Notes: generated from the sequence alone by a model not told the origin. DNA of 64,000 bases from Cyanobium sp. CACIAM 14 (GCA_000708525.1 JMRP01000003.1:62001-126000); one strand, 5' to 3'; positions 8,617 through 17,578 are shown, counted from the first letter of the stretch. Program-made: numbers and translations.

Positions 8617-9863
8617 GTCGCCTGCTGCACGGGCTGGGGCTGCTGGCGGTGCTCTACCCGCTGCTGATGGCTCTGCTGTGGTGCGTTCTGGCGCTGCTGT
8701 GGAGCTGGCGCCGGGAGTGGTCGGAACGCTGGCTGAGCGTGGCCCCCCAGGGGGAGCAGGGCCCGCCGGTGAGCGTGCTGATTCCCTGCTTCAACGAGGG
8801 GCCGAACCTGGCGGAAACCCTCCGGGCCGCCCTGTCGCTGCACTGGAGCGACTGGGAGGTGATCGCCATCAACGACGGCAGTTCCGATGACACCGGCCGT
8901 CAGCTGGAGGCCTTCGCCGCTGCGGACCCTCGTCTGCGGGTGGTGCATCTGGCCAGCAACCAGGGCAAGGCCCTGGCCCTCAGGGCCGGGGCCCTGCTGG
9001 CCCGCCATGAGCTGCTGGTCTGCATCGATGGGGATGCGCTGCTCGATCCCCATGCCGTCGGCTGGCTGGTGCGCCACTTCCAGTGGGACCGCCGGCTCGC
9101 AGCCGTGACCGGCAACCCCCGCATCCGCAACCGCACCAGCCTGCTCGGCCGGCTGCAGGTGGGCGAGTTCTCGATGATCGTGGGCCTGATCAAGCGTGCC
9201 CAGTCGATGCTGGGGGGCCTGTTCTGCGTCTCCGGGGTGATCGGCTGCTTCCGCCGGGGCGCCCTTCAGGCGGTGGGTTTCTGGGATCCTGCCCGGCTCA
9301 CCGAGGACATCGACATCACCTGGCGGCTGCAGCGGGCAGGCTGGCGCGTTCGCTACGAGCCCCATGCCCTGGTGTGGATCCTGATGCCGGAAACCCTGAA
9401 CGGCCTGTGGCGGCAACGGCGGCGCTGGGCCGATGGCGGCCTGCAGGTGCTGCGGGCCAACCTGGATGTGCTCTGGACGCCCGGGCAGTGGCGGCTTCTG
9501 CCCCTGCTGCTCGAGCCGCTCGCCAGCGTGGTGTGGGCCCACCTGCTCGCGCTTCTGCTGCTGCTGGCCGCTCTGGCGCCGGTCCTGCCCGGAGCGCAGG
9601 GGCTGGCGATCGGCGCTCTGCTGCCCCATGGCCTCGGTCTGGCGCTGCTGCTGGCCTGCGCGCTGCAGTTCGCCGTGAGCTTCTGGCTGGATCGTCCCTA
9701 CGACGTGGGCCTCGAGCGCATCGGCTTCTGGATGATCTGGTACCCGGCCGCCTACTGGCTGCTCAGCTTCGCCGCGACCCTGCGTGCCTGCTGGCGGTGG
9801 ACGCCGCGGCGGTCCGCCGTCCGGGCCCGCTGGATCAGTCCCGACCGTGGCCTGCGCGCCTGA
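8613..9863 (+). CDS. pgaC: PgaC, poly-beta-1,6-N-acetylglucosamine synthase
   Basis: 416 aa, GT2 family. An N-terminal membrane helix is followed by the catalytic domain: SVLIPCFNEG, INDGSSDD, CIDGDALLD (metal-binding DxD type), TEDIDITWRL (base) and the RQRRRW block corresponding to the Q/RxxRW motif of processive synthases. Three to four C-terminal membrane helices should form the export channel. It is translationally coupled to pgaB through an ATGA overlap. It polymerises UDP-GlcNAc, normally together with PgaD. Confidence 0.9.
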   Translation: MSRLLHGLGLLAVLYPLLMALLWCVLALLWSWRREWSERWLSVAPQGEQGPPVSVLIPCFNEGPNLAETLRAALSLHWSDWEVIAINDGSSDDTGRQLEAFAAADPRLRVVHLASNQGKALALRAGALLARHELLVCIDGDALLDPHAVGWLVRHFQWDRRLAAVTGNPRIRNRTSLLGRLQVGEFSMIVGLIKRAQSMLGGLFCVSGVIGCFRRGALQAVGFWDPARLTEDIDITWRLQRAGWRVRYEPHALVWILMPETLNGLWRQRRRWADGGLQVLRANLDVLWTPGQWRLLPLLLEPLASVVWAHLLALLLLLAALAPVLPGAQGLAIGALLPHGLGLALLLACALQFAVSFWLDRPYDVGLERIGFWMIWYPAAYWLLSFAATLRACWRWTPRRSAVRARWISPDRGLRA

Positions 9864-9973
9864 TCGGCCCATCTGATCTGCGCGCCGAAGCGCAAGCCGG
9901 CGTGCCGGCCCGTTCTTGCCGAAATCTGCACCGCCCCTGCCCACAGTCGGATCAGCCCTGAAGCTCCGCCGAC

Positions 9974-10432
9974 GTGCTCACCGCCCTCCGCCCGCCTGAA
10001 CTCCTGCCCCTCGCTCGGGCGCCGATCGTGGATCTGCGGGAGCGGTTCCGCTGGCATCAGCGTCTGCCTGCCCGTCTCGGCACCGGGGCGCTGTGGCTGG
10101 GGTCGCTCAGCCTGGTGGGGCCGCTGAAGCTGGCGGGCCTGGTGCTGGTCGGCAGCCTGGTGGCGCCCGGCCTGCTGTGGCTCGACCGCGGCCGGCGCGA
10201 GGCTGGGGGGGAGACGCCGACGGTCGCCGTGCTGCCCCCGCCACCGGAAGGCCCGCCGCGGGCGGCCCTGGCCTCCCGCTTCGGGTTGCCGGAATCCCAG
10301 CTCTTCCGGGCCCGCCATGCGGCCATCTGCACCGTTCACCACGACGCCGAGGGCCAGATCGTCAATCTGGAGGTGCACGGTGCTCCGGCGTCGGTCCGGC
10401 TCATCCGCCACGATGCGCATCCTGTTGGCTGA
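9974..10432 (+). CDS. pgaD: PgaD-like protein of PNAG synthesis
   Basis: 152 aa, GTG start. Two hydrophobic segments (TGALWLGSLSLVGPLKLAGL and LVGSLVAPGLLWL) are followed by a soluble tail containing FRARHAAICTVHHD, which fits the small two-helix PgaD that helps PgaC make polymer. Sequence conservation in this family is low, so the call rests on position after pgaBC, size and topology. The last 20 bases overlap the response regulator gene. Confidence 0.68.
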   Translation: MLTALRPPELLPLARAPIVDLRERFRWHQRLPARLGTGALWLGSLSLVGPLKLAGLVLVGSLVAPGLLWLDRGRREAGGETPTVAVLPPPPEGPPRAALASRFGLPESQLFRARHAAICTVHHDAEGQIVNLEVHGAPASVRLIRHDAHPVG

Positions 10433-11090
10433 GGACGATGCCCGTCTCGCCGAACCCCTCAGCGAGTTCCTCGGGCGGGAGCAGCATGCCGTGACCTGGG
10501 TGAGCGACGGCCGGGTGGCCCTGACGGAACTCGCCGATCGTCACTACGACCTGGCCCTGCTCGACTGGATGCTGCCGGGCCTCGACGGGCTCGCCATCGT
10601 GCGGGAGCTGCGGCGGCTGCAGCGGCCCACCCTGGTGCTTATGCTCACCGCCCGCGACGCCCTCGAGGACGTGGTCGCCGGGCTCGGCGCCGGCGCGGAT
10701 GACTATCTGGTGAAGCCCTTCCGGATGGCGGAGCTCGCCGCCCGTCTGCGCTCCCTCGAGCGCCGTGCCGAGCGCCCCTACGCCGGCCAGGTGCTGGTGT
10801 GGGGGCCGCTGCGGCTGGAGGTGGAAAGCGGTCAGGCATGGGTGGAGACGGAGATGCTGTCGCTCACCAGCAAGGAACGCCAGCTGCTGGAGTGGTTCCT
10901 TCGCCATCCCGGGCGCCTCGCCCAGCGCCCGTATCTGCTCGATCAGCTCTGGTCGATCGATGCCGATGCCGGGGAGGAGACCGTGAAGACCCATCTCAAC
11001 AACCTCCGCCGCAAGCTGCGGGCGGCTGGCTGCCCCGACCCGATCGAGACGGTGCACGGTCAGGGGTACCGGTTGCTGCCATCGCCATGA
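10413..11090 (+). CDS. OmpR/PhoB-type response regulator
   Basis: 225 aa from the ATG at 10413, inside the end of pgaD. The receiver domain has the acidic pocket (LAEDD), phospho-acceptor Asp in LLDWMLPG, and KPF. The C-terminal winged helix has LTSKERQLLEWFLRHPG and VKTHLNNLRRKL with the final GQGYRLL. It overlaps the histidine kinase by ATGA, so the two form a pair. Its position inside the pga operon suggests it senses for or controls PNAG production; the signal is unknown. Confidence 0.9.
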   Translation: MRILLAEDDARLAEPLSEFLGREQHAVTWVSDGRVALTELADRHYDLALLDWMLPGLDGLAIVRELRRLQRPTLVLMLTARDALEDVVAGLGAGADDYLVKPFRMAELAARLRSLERRAERPYAGQVLVWGPLRLEVESGQAWVETEMLSLTSKERQLLEWFLRHPGRLAQRPYLLDQLWSIDADAGEETVKTHLNNLRRKLRAAGCPDPIETVHGQGYRLLPSP

Positions 11091-12397
11091 TCGGTCGCTG
11101 GTTCCGCCGACCGCTCCCCACCGCAAGGCCCGCTCCCAGCGTCCGGCGGCAGCAGTTCGAACTGCTGGGCCTGTATCTGGCGGCGCTGGCCGGGGTGCTG
11201 CTGGTGTTCGCGGTGGTGGTGCGCGAGGGCTTCCGGAAGATCGCCCTCGATGACCTGCGCAGCCAGCTCACGCTCATCGGCGAGGACTTCTCCGCCCTGC
11301 CCCTTCCCGAACCAGGCAGCGAACGCAACCTCCAGGCCAGTCACAAGGATTTCGCCACGGCACACCAGCAGGTGGAGTGGTTCCGCGGTGACGACCGCAG
11401 GCCCGCCGCCCGGCTGGGGGAGGTGCTCACGCTCGGGCCGCTGCCGCCACGGCAGGATGGAAAGAGTGCCATCTGGCAGTACGGGCCGGACAGCCTCGCC
11501 CTGGTGCGCCCCGCCGATACCGGGGGGGTCGACCGGCGCGGCCACCCGCTCCTGTGGCTGCGCATCAGCCAGGGTCTGGAGCCCCTGGAGAACCGCATGC
11601 GCCAGCTGGATCTGGCGATGGCCCTGGCGATCGTGCTGGCCCTGCTGCTGAGTGGCCTCTCCGCAACGCTCCTGGCTCGACGGGTGGTGAAACCGCTGGA
11701 GCGCAGCCTGCGCCGTCTGCGGGAATTCGAGCTGGATGCCTCTCACGAACTGCGGGGACCGCTGGCGGCCATGGCGGCCAACGCGGAGATGGGACTGCTG
11801 GAGTGCCCCCCCGACGATCAGGCCCAGCGGCGCCGCTTCGAGGCGATCGCCAGCGCCACCGACGACATGCAGCGCCTGGTGGAGGATCTGCTGATGCTGG
11901 CCAGGCAGGAGGAAGCGGGCCGGGAGCCGCTCCATCCCCTCGATCTCGCTGAACTGGTCCAGCACCAGCTGTGCCTTTACGGCGACGCCCTGGCCCTCAG
12001 CCGGCAGCGGCTGGAGCGGGAGATGGAGGCGGGGGTGATCGTGCAGGGACAGCCGAAGCTGCTGCACCAGCTGGTGCGGAACCTTCTCGACAACGCCCAC
12101 CGTTACAGCCCCGATGGTTCGGTGATCCGGGTGAGCGTCGGTCGCAGCGGGCGGCTGGCGCGCCTGGAGGTGCGGGATGAGGGGCCAGGGATCCCGCGGG
12201 AGCAGCTGCCGCGGGTGTTCGATCGCTTCTGGCGGGCCAGTCCCGATCGCAGGGACGGCGGCAGCGGCATGGGCCTCGCCATCGCCGCTCGCATCTGCCG
12301 GGTCCACGGCGGCGCCATCCGCGTGTCGAGCACGCCGGGCAGCGGCAGCAGCTTCCTGGTGGAACTGCCCCTGGCGGCCTCGGCGGGCTGGGCCTGA
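11087..12397 (+). CDS. Sensor histidine kinase paired with the pga-operon regulator
   Basis: 436 aa from the ATG at 11087. Membrane helix at ~25-45 (LYLAALAGVLLVFAVVV), an extracytoplasmic sensor of ~130 residues, second helix (LAMALAIVLALLLSGLSATL), then the dimerisation domain with phospho-acceptor His in DASHELRGPL and the ATPase domain (N box LLDNAHRYSP, G1 DEGPGIP, F box FDRFWR, G2 GSGMGLAIA). No HAMP domain is obvious. Last gene of the pga cluster, so sensing is probably tied to surface polysaccharide or attachment. Confidence 0.9.
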   Translation: MIGRWFRRPLPTARPAPSVRRQQFELLGLYLAALAGVLLVFAVVVREGFRKIALDDLRSQLTLIGEDFSALPLPEPGSERNLQASHKDFATAHQQVEWFRGDDRRPAARLGEVLTLGPLPPRQDGKSAIWQYGPDSLALVRPADTGGVDRRGHPLLWLRISQGLEPLENRMRQLDLAMALAIVLALLLSGLSATLLARRVVKPLERSLRRLREFELDASHELRGPLAAMAANAEMGLLECPPDDQAQRRRFEAIASATDDMQRLVEDLLMLARQEEAGREPLHPLDLAELVQHQLCLYGDALALSRQRLEREMEAGVIVQGQPKLLHQLVRNLLDNAHRYSPDGSVIRVSVGRSGRLARLEVRDEGPGIPREQLPRVFDRFWRASPDRRDGGSGMGLAIAARICRVHGGAIRVSSTPGSGSSFLVELPLAASAGWA

Positions 12398-12502
12398 GGG
12401 AGAGCGCCAGCTCCCCAGGCGCTCGGCCTGCATGGCCAGCGGGAAGCACCCCAATCGCTTGCGCCACCCCCTTTAATTGTTACGGTTGATACGGTTTTGG
12501 CG

Positions 12503-13021
12503 ATGGTGCTCTGGCGCCTGCGGGTCCAACGGGAGCGGGGAAGGGCCTTCCAGCCGCGCTTCGGCAGCGGGGAGATCGTGGCGGCCTGGCTCGGGGGGGC
12601 GCTGGCCATCAGTCTCCTGGGCCTGATCAGTGCCTGGAGTCATCACCCGCTGGTGGCGGCGCCACTGGGGGCTTCCACGGTGCTGCTGTTCGGCGCCCCC
12701 GCCAGCCCGCTGGCCCAGCCGCGCAACATCGTGCTGGGCAACACCCTCGGGGCCGTGGTGAGCACCAGCTGCGTGGCCTGGCTCGGGCAGGCTCCCTGGG
12801 TGATGGGTCTGGCGGTCGGCCTCACCATCGGGCTGAGTCAGCGACTGCGTTGCCTGCACCCCCCAGCTGGGGCGGTGGCCCTGCTGGGGGTGCTGCTGAA
12901 GGCCGAGCCAAGCTTCGTCCTGAGCCCGATCCTGGTTGGCTCGATGCTTCTGGTCCTGATCGCCGTGCTGTTCCATCGGCTGCGGCCGGACAGCGGTCCC
13001 TATCCGCATCACTGGCTCTGA
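12503..13021 (+). CDS. HPP-family integral membrane protein (possible nitrite transporter)
   Basis: 172 aa from the ATG at 12503; a TTG two codons earlier is also in frame. Four hydrophobic segments and the signature HPP in CLHPPAGAVALLGVLLK, with PLGASTVLLFGAPASPLAQPRN upstream, place it in the HPP family. Cyanobacterial members have been linked to nitrite uptake, but substrate cannot be told here. It ends 13 bp from the convergent PAS gene. Confidence 0.82.
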   Translation: MVLWRLRVQRERGRAFQPRFGSGEIVAAWLGGALAISLLGLISAWSHHPLVAAPLGASTVLLFGAPASPLAQPRNIVLGNTLGAVVSTSCVAWLGQAPWVMGLAVGLTIGLSQRLRCLHPPAGAVALLGVLLKAEPSFVLSPILVGSMLLVLIAVLFHRLRPDSGPYPHHWL

Positions 13022-13034
13022 GTCACCCAGGCGG

Positions 13035-13793
13035 TCAGGCGGATCGTCGCGGCGCCTCGCATTCCCGCTGCACCGACACCCAGTAGGTGTACCAGCCGTC
13101 ACTGTCTTCCAGGGGGGCGATGTCGATCTCCACCCAGAAGATGGAGCCGTCCTTGCGGTAGTTCAGCACCCTCTGCCGCACCGGTTGCCAGTGCCGCAGG
13201 GCCGCATGGAAGGAACGCAACGCGGCGGGGTCGGTCGCCGGCCCTTGGAACAAGCGGGGACTGCGCCCCAGGATCTCCTCCAGCCGGTAGCCGGTCTGCC
13301 GCAGCGCGGCGTTGTTGGCGTAGACGATCACCGGCCCGGGCGGATCCACGGGTTCGGCCGTCGTGACGATCACGGCGTCGCGGATGTGCTGCAGGATGCG
13401 TTCATGCATCCGCAGGTGCTCCTGGCTGGCCTCCGGCGCCGCAGGACGATCCGCCAGCAGCACGATCCCGACGCCGCTGTCTGTACGGAACAGCCGCACG
13501 GTGCGGCGCTGCCCGCCGCAGGTCAGCCGCGTATCCAGGGGGCCCAGGTGGCTGGCGGCATCGGAATGCTCCTCGATGGCCGCCGCCAGCTCCGGCCAGA
13601 TCAGGTCGAGCGAATCCCCGCTGCGGCAGCGGGGTTCCCGCGCCATCAGCAGGCGGGCCCTGTGGTCGAAGTAGGTGATCACGCCATCGCCGTCGACCAG
13701 GATCAGGCCATCTCCGGGCAGCAGCAGGAAGTCGTCGCGGGAATCCCAGGGGCAGCGCGGAGCGACGACGGTGGCGGCGGCTGCGAGCATCAT
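13035..13793 (-). CDS. Tandem PAS protein with LOV-like domain lacking the photoactive cysteine
   Basis: 252 aa from ATG at 13793 (a second ATG follows at once). An N-terminal PAS-like region (GDGLILVDGDGVITYFDHRA) is followed by a C-terminal PAS with YANNAALRQTGYRLEEILG, GRSPRLFQG and VLNYRKDGSIFWVEIDIAP. The block GRSPRLFQG aligns with the LOV flavin-adduct motif GxNCRFLQG, but the Cys position is Pro, so a canonical blue-light adduct is not possible. No kinase or DNA-binding domain is attached. It lies next to a sensor kinase/regulator pair on the same strand. Confidence 0.72.
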   Translation of the reverse strand: MMLAAAATVVAPRCPWDSRDDFLLLPGDGLILVDGDGVITYFDHRARLLMAREPRCRSGDSLDLIWPELAAAIEEHSDAASHLGPLDTRLTCGGQRRTVRLFRTDSGVGIVLLADRPAAPEASQEHLRMHERILQHIRDAVIVTTAEPVDPPGPVIVYANNAALRQTGYRLEEILGRSPRLFQGPATDPAALRSFHAALRHWQPVRQRVLNYRKDGSIFWVEIDIAPLEDSDGWYTYWVSVQRECEAPRRSA

Positions 13794-13915
13794 CCCTGCC
13801 CTCGTCTCTGTTCCCGTCCTAGCTCCCGCCCCTCCCGGACGCCGCAGTGGCGAGGGGGCGCCGCGTGAATTGAGGCGAAGCGAGGCGCATGGGCGTGAGA
13901 GATGGGTCGATCGGC

Positions 13916-16351
13916 TCAGTCGGTGCTCCGCCAGCCTGCGGCGGATCGAGGAGAGGTGGCGGCGGAGGGGAAGAGCAACCACACGGAGGCTCCTCCCAGA
14001 GCGGACGTCCCCAGGGTCACGCTGCCGCCGTGCAGATCCATCACCCGCTGCACGAGATAGAGGCCGATCCCCAGTCCGGTCCGCTTGGTGCTCGCCAGCA
14101 ACAACTGATCCGATTCCATCAGGGGGGTGGCAAAGCCTGGACCATCGTCCTCAACCTCCAGTTCCACCGCGTATGCGGCCCTTCTCAGGCTGATGGTCAC
14201 CCTGCCCCCGTCCCCGCTCGCCTCCAGGGCGTTGCGCAGGAGGTTGAGCAAGGCGAGCTGGATCTGCCCCACATTCCCCCGGACCCAGCAGGGCTGCTCG
14301 AGGCCGGAGCAACTCAGCTGGGTGCCGGAACGGTTCAGATCCGCCTTCATCAGCAGCAGTGCACTATGCACCGTATCGGTGAGATCGACGCGTGTGAATT
14401 CGCCGCCCATCTGGCCGAGGATGTCGCGGATCCGGCCGATGGTGCCGCGCAACTGGCGGGCATCCCCCATCACAGCGCCGGCGGCCCGACGTGCTGCTTC
14501 GAGATCCTCCGCGTCGACCGGGGGATCGAGGACATGCACGACCTCCTGGGCATGAAACATCAGGGTGGTGAGGGGCTGCTTGATCTCATGCGCCACCCCG
14601 GCCGCCATCAGGCTCGTACGCAGCTTCGACTCCAGCAGCCGTCGCCGCTGCTGTTCGATACCGCTCGAGAGGAGCAGGATGGTCTCCAGCAGGAAGATGA
14701 TCACCAGGCCCCTGAGGACGAAGCGAGTGAAGGTGATCTGATAAGGAACACCGGAGAGGAAATCTTGCGTCGGTGCCACCTCCAGCTGCCAGATCCGGCC
14801 CCACTGCAGGAAGGTTCGGCCCACCTTCGCGTCATGTTGCCTGGCAGCAAGACGAGCCATGGAGGGAGGCGACGCGGGGATCCGGGCCAGCTTCTGCTCC
14901 ATCTGCGCCGATGTGGATCCCGGTGATACGTCCGATAACTGCAGGGTCACGTCCCTCCATTCCCTGCCCCCGAAGGTCTCCTTGAACAGATCCTCCAGCA
15001 GGTACACGCCAACCGCAAAGCCGAGCAGCGGGCGACGACCACGACCGTCATCCCCCCGGACGGCGTCAGTGGCATGGATGGGATCGATCACCAGCACCCC
15101 CTTGCTGGCCCCTGCTGTCTGAACCAGCCGTACGGGCACCGTGGCCTGGGCCACGCCCCGTTCGCTGGCACGGCGCACGGCATCGGCACGGAGCGAGCAG
15201 GAGGTGATGTCGTACCCGAGGGCGGCTCGATTGGGGCCGAAGGGCTCGATGAACGCCACCGGCACGTAGCGGGGCCGTGGATGCACGGGCCTGAGCCGTC
15301 CATCCGGGCCTCGCTCCCGCACGCGATAGCCGGCGAAGCCCTGCCGCCGTTGCTGATCGCGCTCGAAGGCCGCCAGCTGGTCGGAGGAAACGATCGGATT
15401 CCACGACAGCGCCTGCAGACCGCGCATCCGCCGAAGACCGGAGGCGGTGAACCGCTGGAAGTCGCGACGGGTCACATCCGGTTTCACGGCCCAGAGGGAG
15501 CGCAACGCCTCCAGGGCTTCCTCCTGCCGCCGCATGGCGCTGTGCAGCGTCGCAACGGCCAGCCCGGCCCGTTGCTCGAGCTGCAGATCGAACGCCCGGC
15601 GCTCCTGGAGGCCGAACTGGATGAAGGTCGCCATCCCCAGCAGGGTGACCGCCAGGGAGGGAATCGCCACCAGGCGTCGTCGTCCAGACCAGAGCGGATC
15701 ACTGCCGGGCAGGATCATCATGGTGAGGGGAGCGGCCACGATCACGCCGATCGCGTCCCCGGCCCAGTTGGCCAGCGCGGTCACCGCAAGATCCGCCGGA
15801 GGCAGGCTTCCCGTCGCCAGCAGGGCGATCAGGCCCAGGCCAGGCCGCAGAAGGCAGGCGGCGGGCCCTGCCAGGAGCAGGAAGGCCAGGATCTCGCCCA
15901 CGCGGTTGAGCGTCGGCTCCGGACCAAGGATCCGCTTCACCCAGGCGGCCCCCACCACCGCCTGGGAGCAGGCGCCGATCGAGAGCGCCGCGGCGATGGC
16001 CGCCACCGAACCGGCCGGAAGACCCGCCCACGAGAGGAGGATCCCGTGCAGCAACGCGGATCCCAGCAGGATCCCCGGCAAAGGGAGGACGCCCAGCCTG
16101 AACACAAGGGCGAACGACAGTCCGGCGGGCGGCCAGAACGGAACCCCCAGACAGGGATTCCGCTGGGCCAGCACGTTGGACCAGCAGGCGATGGCTCCGA
16201 GCAGGCCGTACAGGGCCGCCACGGCCGGCGTGACGACCAGCCATCGGGTCCAGCCGCCGCTCGGGGATCCCTCACCGGCCCGAGGGCTGAAGAACAGGTG
16301 GAAGAGCCCTCGGATCCTGCGGGAGACGGCAGGGAGCAGCATGGCGTGCAT
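13916..16351 (-). CDS. MASE1/CHASE sensor histidine kinase
   Basis: 811 aa. About eight N-terminal hydrophobic segments form a MASE1-type membrane sensor (GVPFWPPAGLSFALVFRLG). Residues ~270-500 form an extracytoplasmic CHASE domain (FGPNRAALGYDI, then LLGFAVGVYLLEDL). One more membrane helix leads to the kinase: phospho-acceptor His in GVAHEIKQPLTTLMF, N box LLRNALEASGDGG, G1 DDGPGF, and TKRTGLGIGLYLV. It follows the LuxR-type regulator gene by 12 bp on the same strand, so the two probably form one system. The signal is unknown. Confidence 0.88.
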   Translation of the reverse strand: MHAMLLPAVSRRIRGLFHLFFSPRAGEGSPSGGWTRWLVVTPAVAALYGLLGAIACWSNVLAQRNPCLGVPFWPPAGLSFALVFRLGVLPLPGILLGSALLHGILLSWAGLPAGSVAAIAAALSIGACSQAVVGAAWVKRILGPEPTLNRVGEILAFLLLAGPAACLLRPGLGLIALLATGSLPPADLAVTALANWAGDAIGVIVAAPLTMMILPGSDPLWSGRRRLVAIPSLAVTLLGMATFIQFGLQERRAFDLQLEQRAGLAVATLHSAMRRQEEALEALRSLWAVKPDVTRRDFQRFTASGLRRMRGLQALSWNPIVSSDQLAAFERDQQRRQGFAGYRVRERGPDGRLRPVHPRPRYVPVAFIEPFGPNRAALGYDITSCSLRADAVRRASERGVAQATVPVRLVQTAGASKGVLVIDPIHATDAVRGDDGRGRRPLLGFAVGVYLLEDLFKETFGGREWRDVTLQLSDVSPGSTSAQMEQKLARIPASPPSMARLAARQHDAKVGRTFLQWGRIWQLEVAPTQDFLSGVPYQITFTRFVLRGLVIIFLLETILLLSSGIEQQRRRLLESKLRTSLMAAGVAHEIKQPLTTLMFHAQEVVHVLDPPVDAEDLEAARRAAGAVMGDARQLRGTIGRIRDILGQMGGEFTRVDLTDTVHSALLLMKADLNRSGTQLSCSGLEQPCWVRGNVGQIQLALLNLLRNALEASGDGGRVTISLRRAAYAVELEVEDDGPGFATPLMESDQLLLASTKRTGLGIGLYLVQRVMDLHGGSVTLGTSALGGASVWLLFPSAATSPRSAAGWRSTD

Positions 16352-16363
16352 GCGCTTCGCGAC

Positions 16364-16969
16364 TCAGGAACCGGGCGGATCCAGCGAGGCGGCCAGGAGA
16401 ACCAGCCGACCACCCTTGACCCCCAGCTTGCTGGTGATGTTCCTCCGGTGCGTTTTCGCCGTGTGCAGGCTGATGTCCAGCGCCTGGGCGATCGCTTCGC
16501 TGGAGAGGCCCCGGCCGATGAGCCGGAGCACGCCCATCTCCCGCGCGGTGAGTTCCTCCATGGGCCCCTTGGTGGAGGCTTGATCCGCAGGAACTCCCTG
16601 GACCGCCGGAGTCCCCTGGATCGCCCGCACCTCCTCGCTCAGTCGGTCGAGAGCGTCGGTCTTGTCGATCACCGCCGCGATGCAGTGATGGAGGTGCCGG
16701 CTGCACACCAGACGCTGGGGGTCGGCGGAGAGCACGATCACCTTGGCATCGGCCCTCTGCTCCAGGAGGGTCTCGGCCACGGTCACGCCAGAGCCGTCGG
16801 GCAGTGCCAGATCCATGATCAGCAGATCGGGGGGAGACTGCCGGCAGCACTCGATGCCGCTCATCACACTGTGCGCCAAGGAGACATTCAGCCCGCCGGG
16901 AAGAGCCTGCAGGCTGCGGCAGAGCAACTGGGCAATCAGAACGTGATCATCCAGGATCAGCACATCCAC
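16364..16969 (-). CDS. NarL/LuxR-type response regulator
   Basis: 201 aa from a GTG at 16969, chosen because AGGAG stands 7 bases before it and the receiver starts directly (VDVLILDDHVLIAQLL). Phospho-acceptor Asp lies in LLIMDLALPDGSG. The C-terminal GerE-type helix-turn-helix is LTAREMGVLRLIGRGLSSE and SLHTAKTHRRNITSKLGVK. It is first in a two-gene unit with the MASE1/CHASE kinase. Target genes are not visible. Confidence 0.88.
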   Translation of the reverse strand: MDVLILDDHVLIAQLLCRSLQALPGGLNVSLAHSVMSGIECCRQSPPDLLIMDLALPDGSGVTVAETLLEQRADAKVIVLSADPQRLVCSRHLHHCIAAVIDKTDALDRLSEEVRAIQGTPAVQGVPADQASTKGPMEELTAREMGVLRLIGRGLSSEAIAQALDISLHTAKTHRRNITSKLGVKGGRLVLLAASLDPPGS

Positions 16970-17138
16970 CGGTCTGCTCCTCACCCTCTCAGGTGAGCCT
17001 ATCCGTGAGGTGGCCCGGGTGGATTGAGCTGGCCCGGCTGGAGGAACAATCGAAATCGATATACGGTGCTGCAGATCTGCATCTGCTGGCGACTGGAAGC
17101 AATCACGAGTGAGTGATCGGCCTCCTTCCGCCGTAGAC

Positions 17139-17378
17139 CTATGCAGAGCGAGGTTGCATCCGGGTCTGGTACTCGCTGCGGGTGGCACAGGGAACGTAGA
17201 GCGTGCCCTCTCGATGCACCCCCTGGCAGCCCAGCTTGCGGGCTCTGATCTCCGCGGAGGGCGCACTGCCGTAAGCCTCGATGAAGTCGTTGCTGTTGGT
17301 GCCTGCTCCGCCATTGGGGCTTTGCTGGGAGGGTGGCATGGGGATCGCCGAGACCATCGAGAAGGGTGCCAGAGGCAT
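17139..17378 (-). CDS. Small secreted protein with DUF3721-like motif, 5' end disturbed
   Basis: 79 aa from ATG at 17378. The frame is open further upstream through a signal-like segment (SLSRLLAFVMP) but has no start codon there, so the N-terminus looks truncated. The C-terminal part EIRARKLGCQGVHREGTLYVPC resembles the GCxGxH...PC core of DUF3721, a family of small exported proteins in marine picocyanobacteria. The first ~14 residues are encoded by a 72-bp repeat that recurs at 18089. The family match is by eye and tentative. Confidence 0.45.
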   Translation of the reverse strand: MPLAPFSMVSAIPMPPSQQSPNGGAGTNSNDFIEAYGSAPSAEIRARKLGCQGVHREGTLYVPCATRSEYQTRMQPRSA

Positions 17379-17408
17379 AACGAAGGCCAGGAGGCGGGAA
17401 AGCGATCG
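17337..17408 (-). repeat. 72-bp direct repeat, copy 1 (signal-segment cassette)
   Basis: 71 of 72 bases are identical to 18089-18160, in the same orientation; the single difference is A versus T in the GTGCC(A/T)GAGGC stretch. On the minus strand it encodes RSLSRLLAFVMP(L/Q)APF and then SMVSAIPM, ending exactly on an ATG. Upstream of this copy the ATG-AAT-CCC start seen in copy 2 is missing. Confidence 0.9.
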
Positions 17409-17578
17409 CTGATGCCCGCGCCGAGCTGAAATGCGACTGGGACATCGTGCGGCCCGATATGCTGGCCCAGCTGCTCTCTGCTCTCTCAGACCTGCAGCAG
17501 GAGGCAAGGGAGCGAGGGAACCTTGCGGTCGCCTTGGCTTTCATCAATAGTGCCGGCTGTCTAACCCAGCTGCTGTAG
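17381..17578 (+). pseudogene. Fragment resembling C-terminus of a phage small terminase or similar
   Basis: Frame open from 17381 (just after a stop) to TAG at 17576, without a credible start codon. The readable part is CDWDIVRPDMLAQLLSAL followed by SDLQQEARERGNLAVALAFI. The pattern of an amphipathic helix with 'EARERGN.AVALAFI' recalls the helical C-terminal part of small terminase-like proteins. Its 5' end runs into the reverse complement of the 72-bp repeat, suggesting recombination truncated it. Identification is weak; that it is a decayed coding fragment is more secure. Confidence 0.3.

Noticed and set aside
12479..12492. GTT-N8-TAC, close to an NtcA site (GTA-N8-TAC), before the HPP transporter gene
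   Set aside because: One half-site is off consensus and it lies only 10 bp before the start codon, too near for normal NtcA activation.
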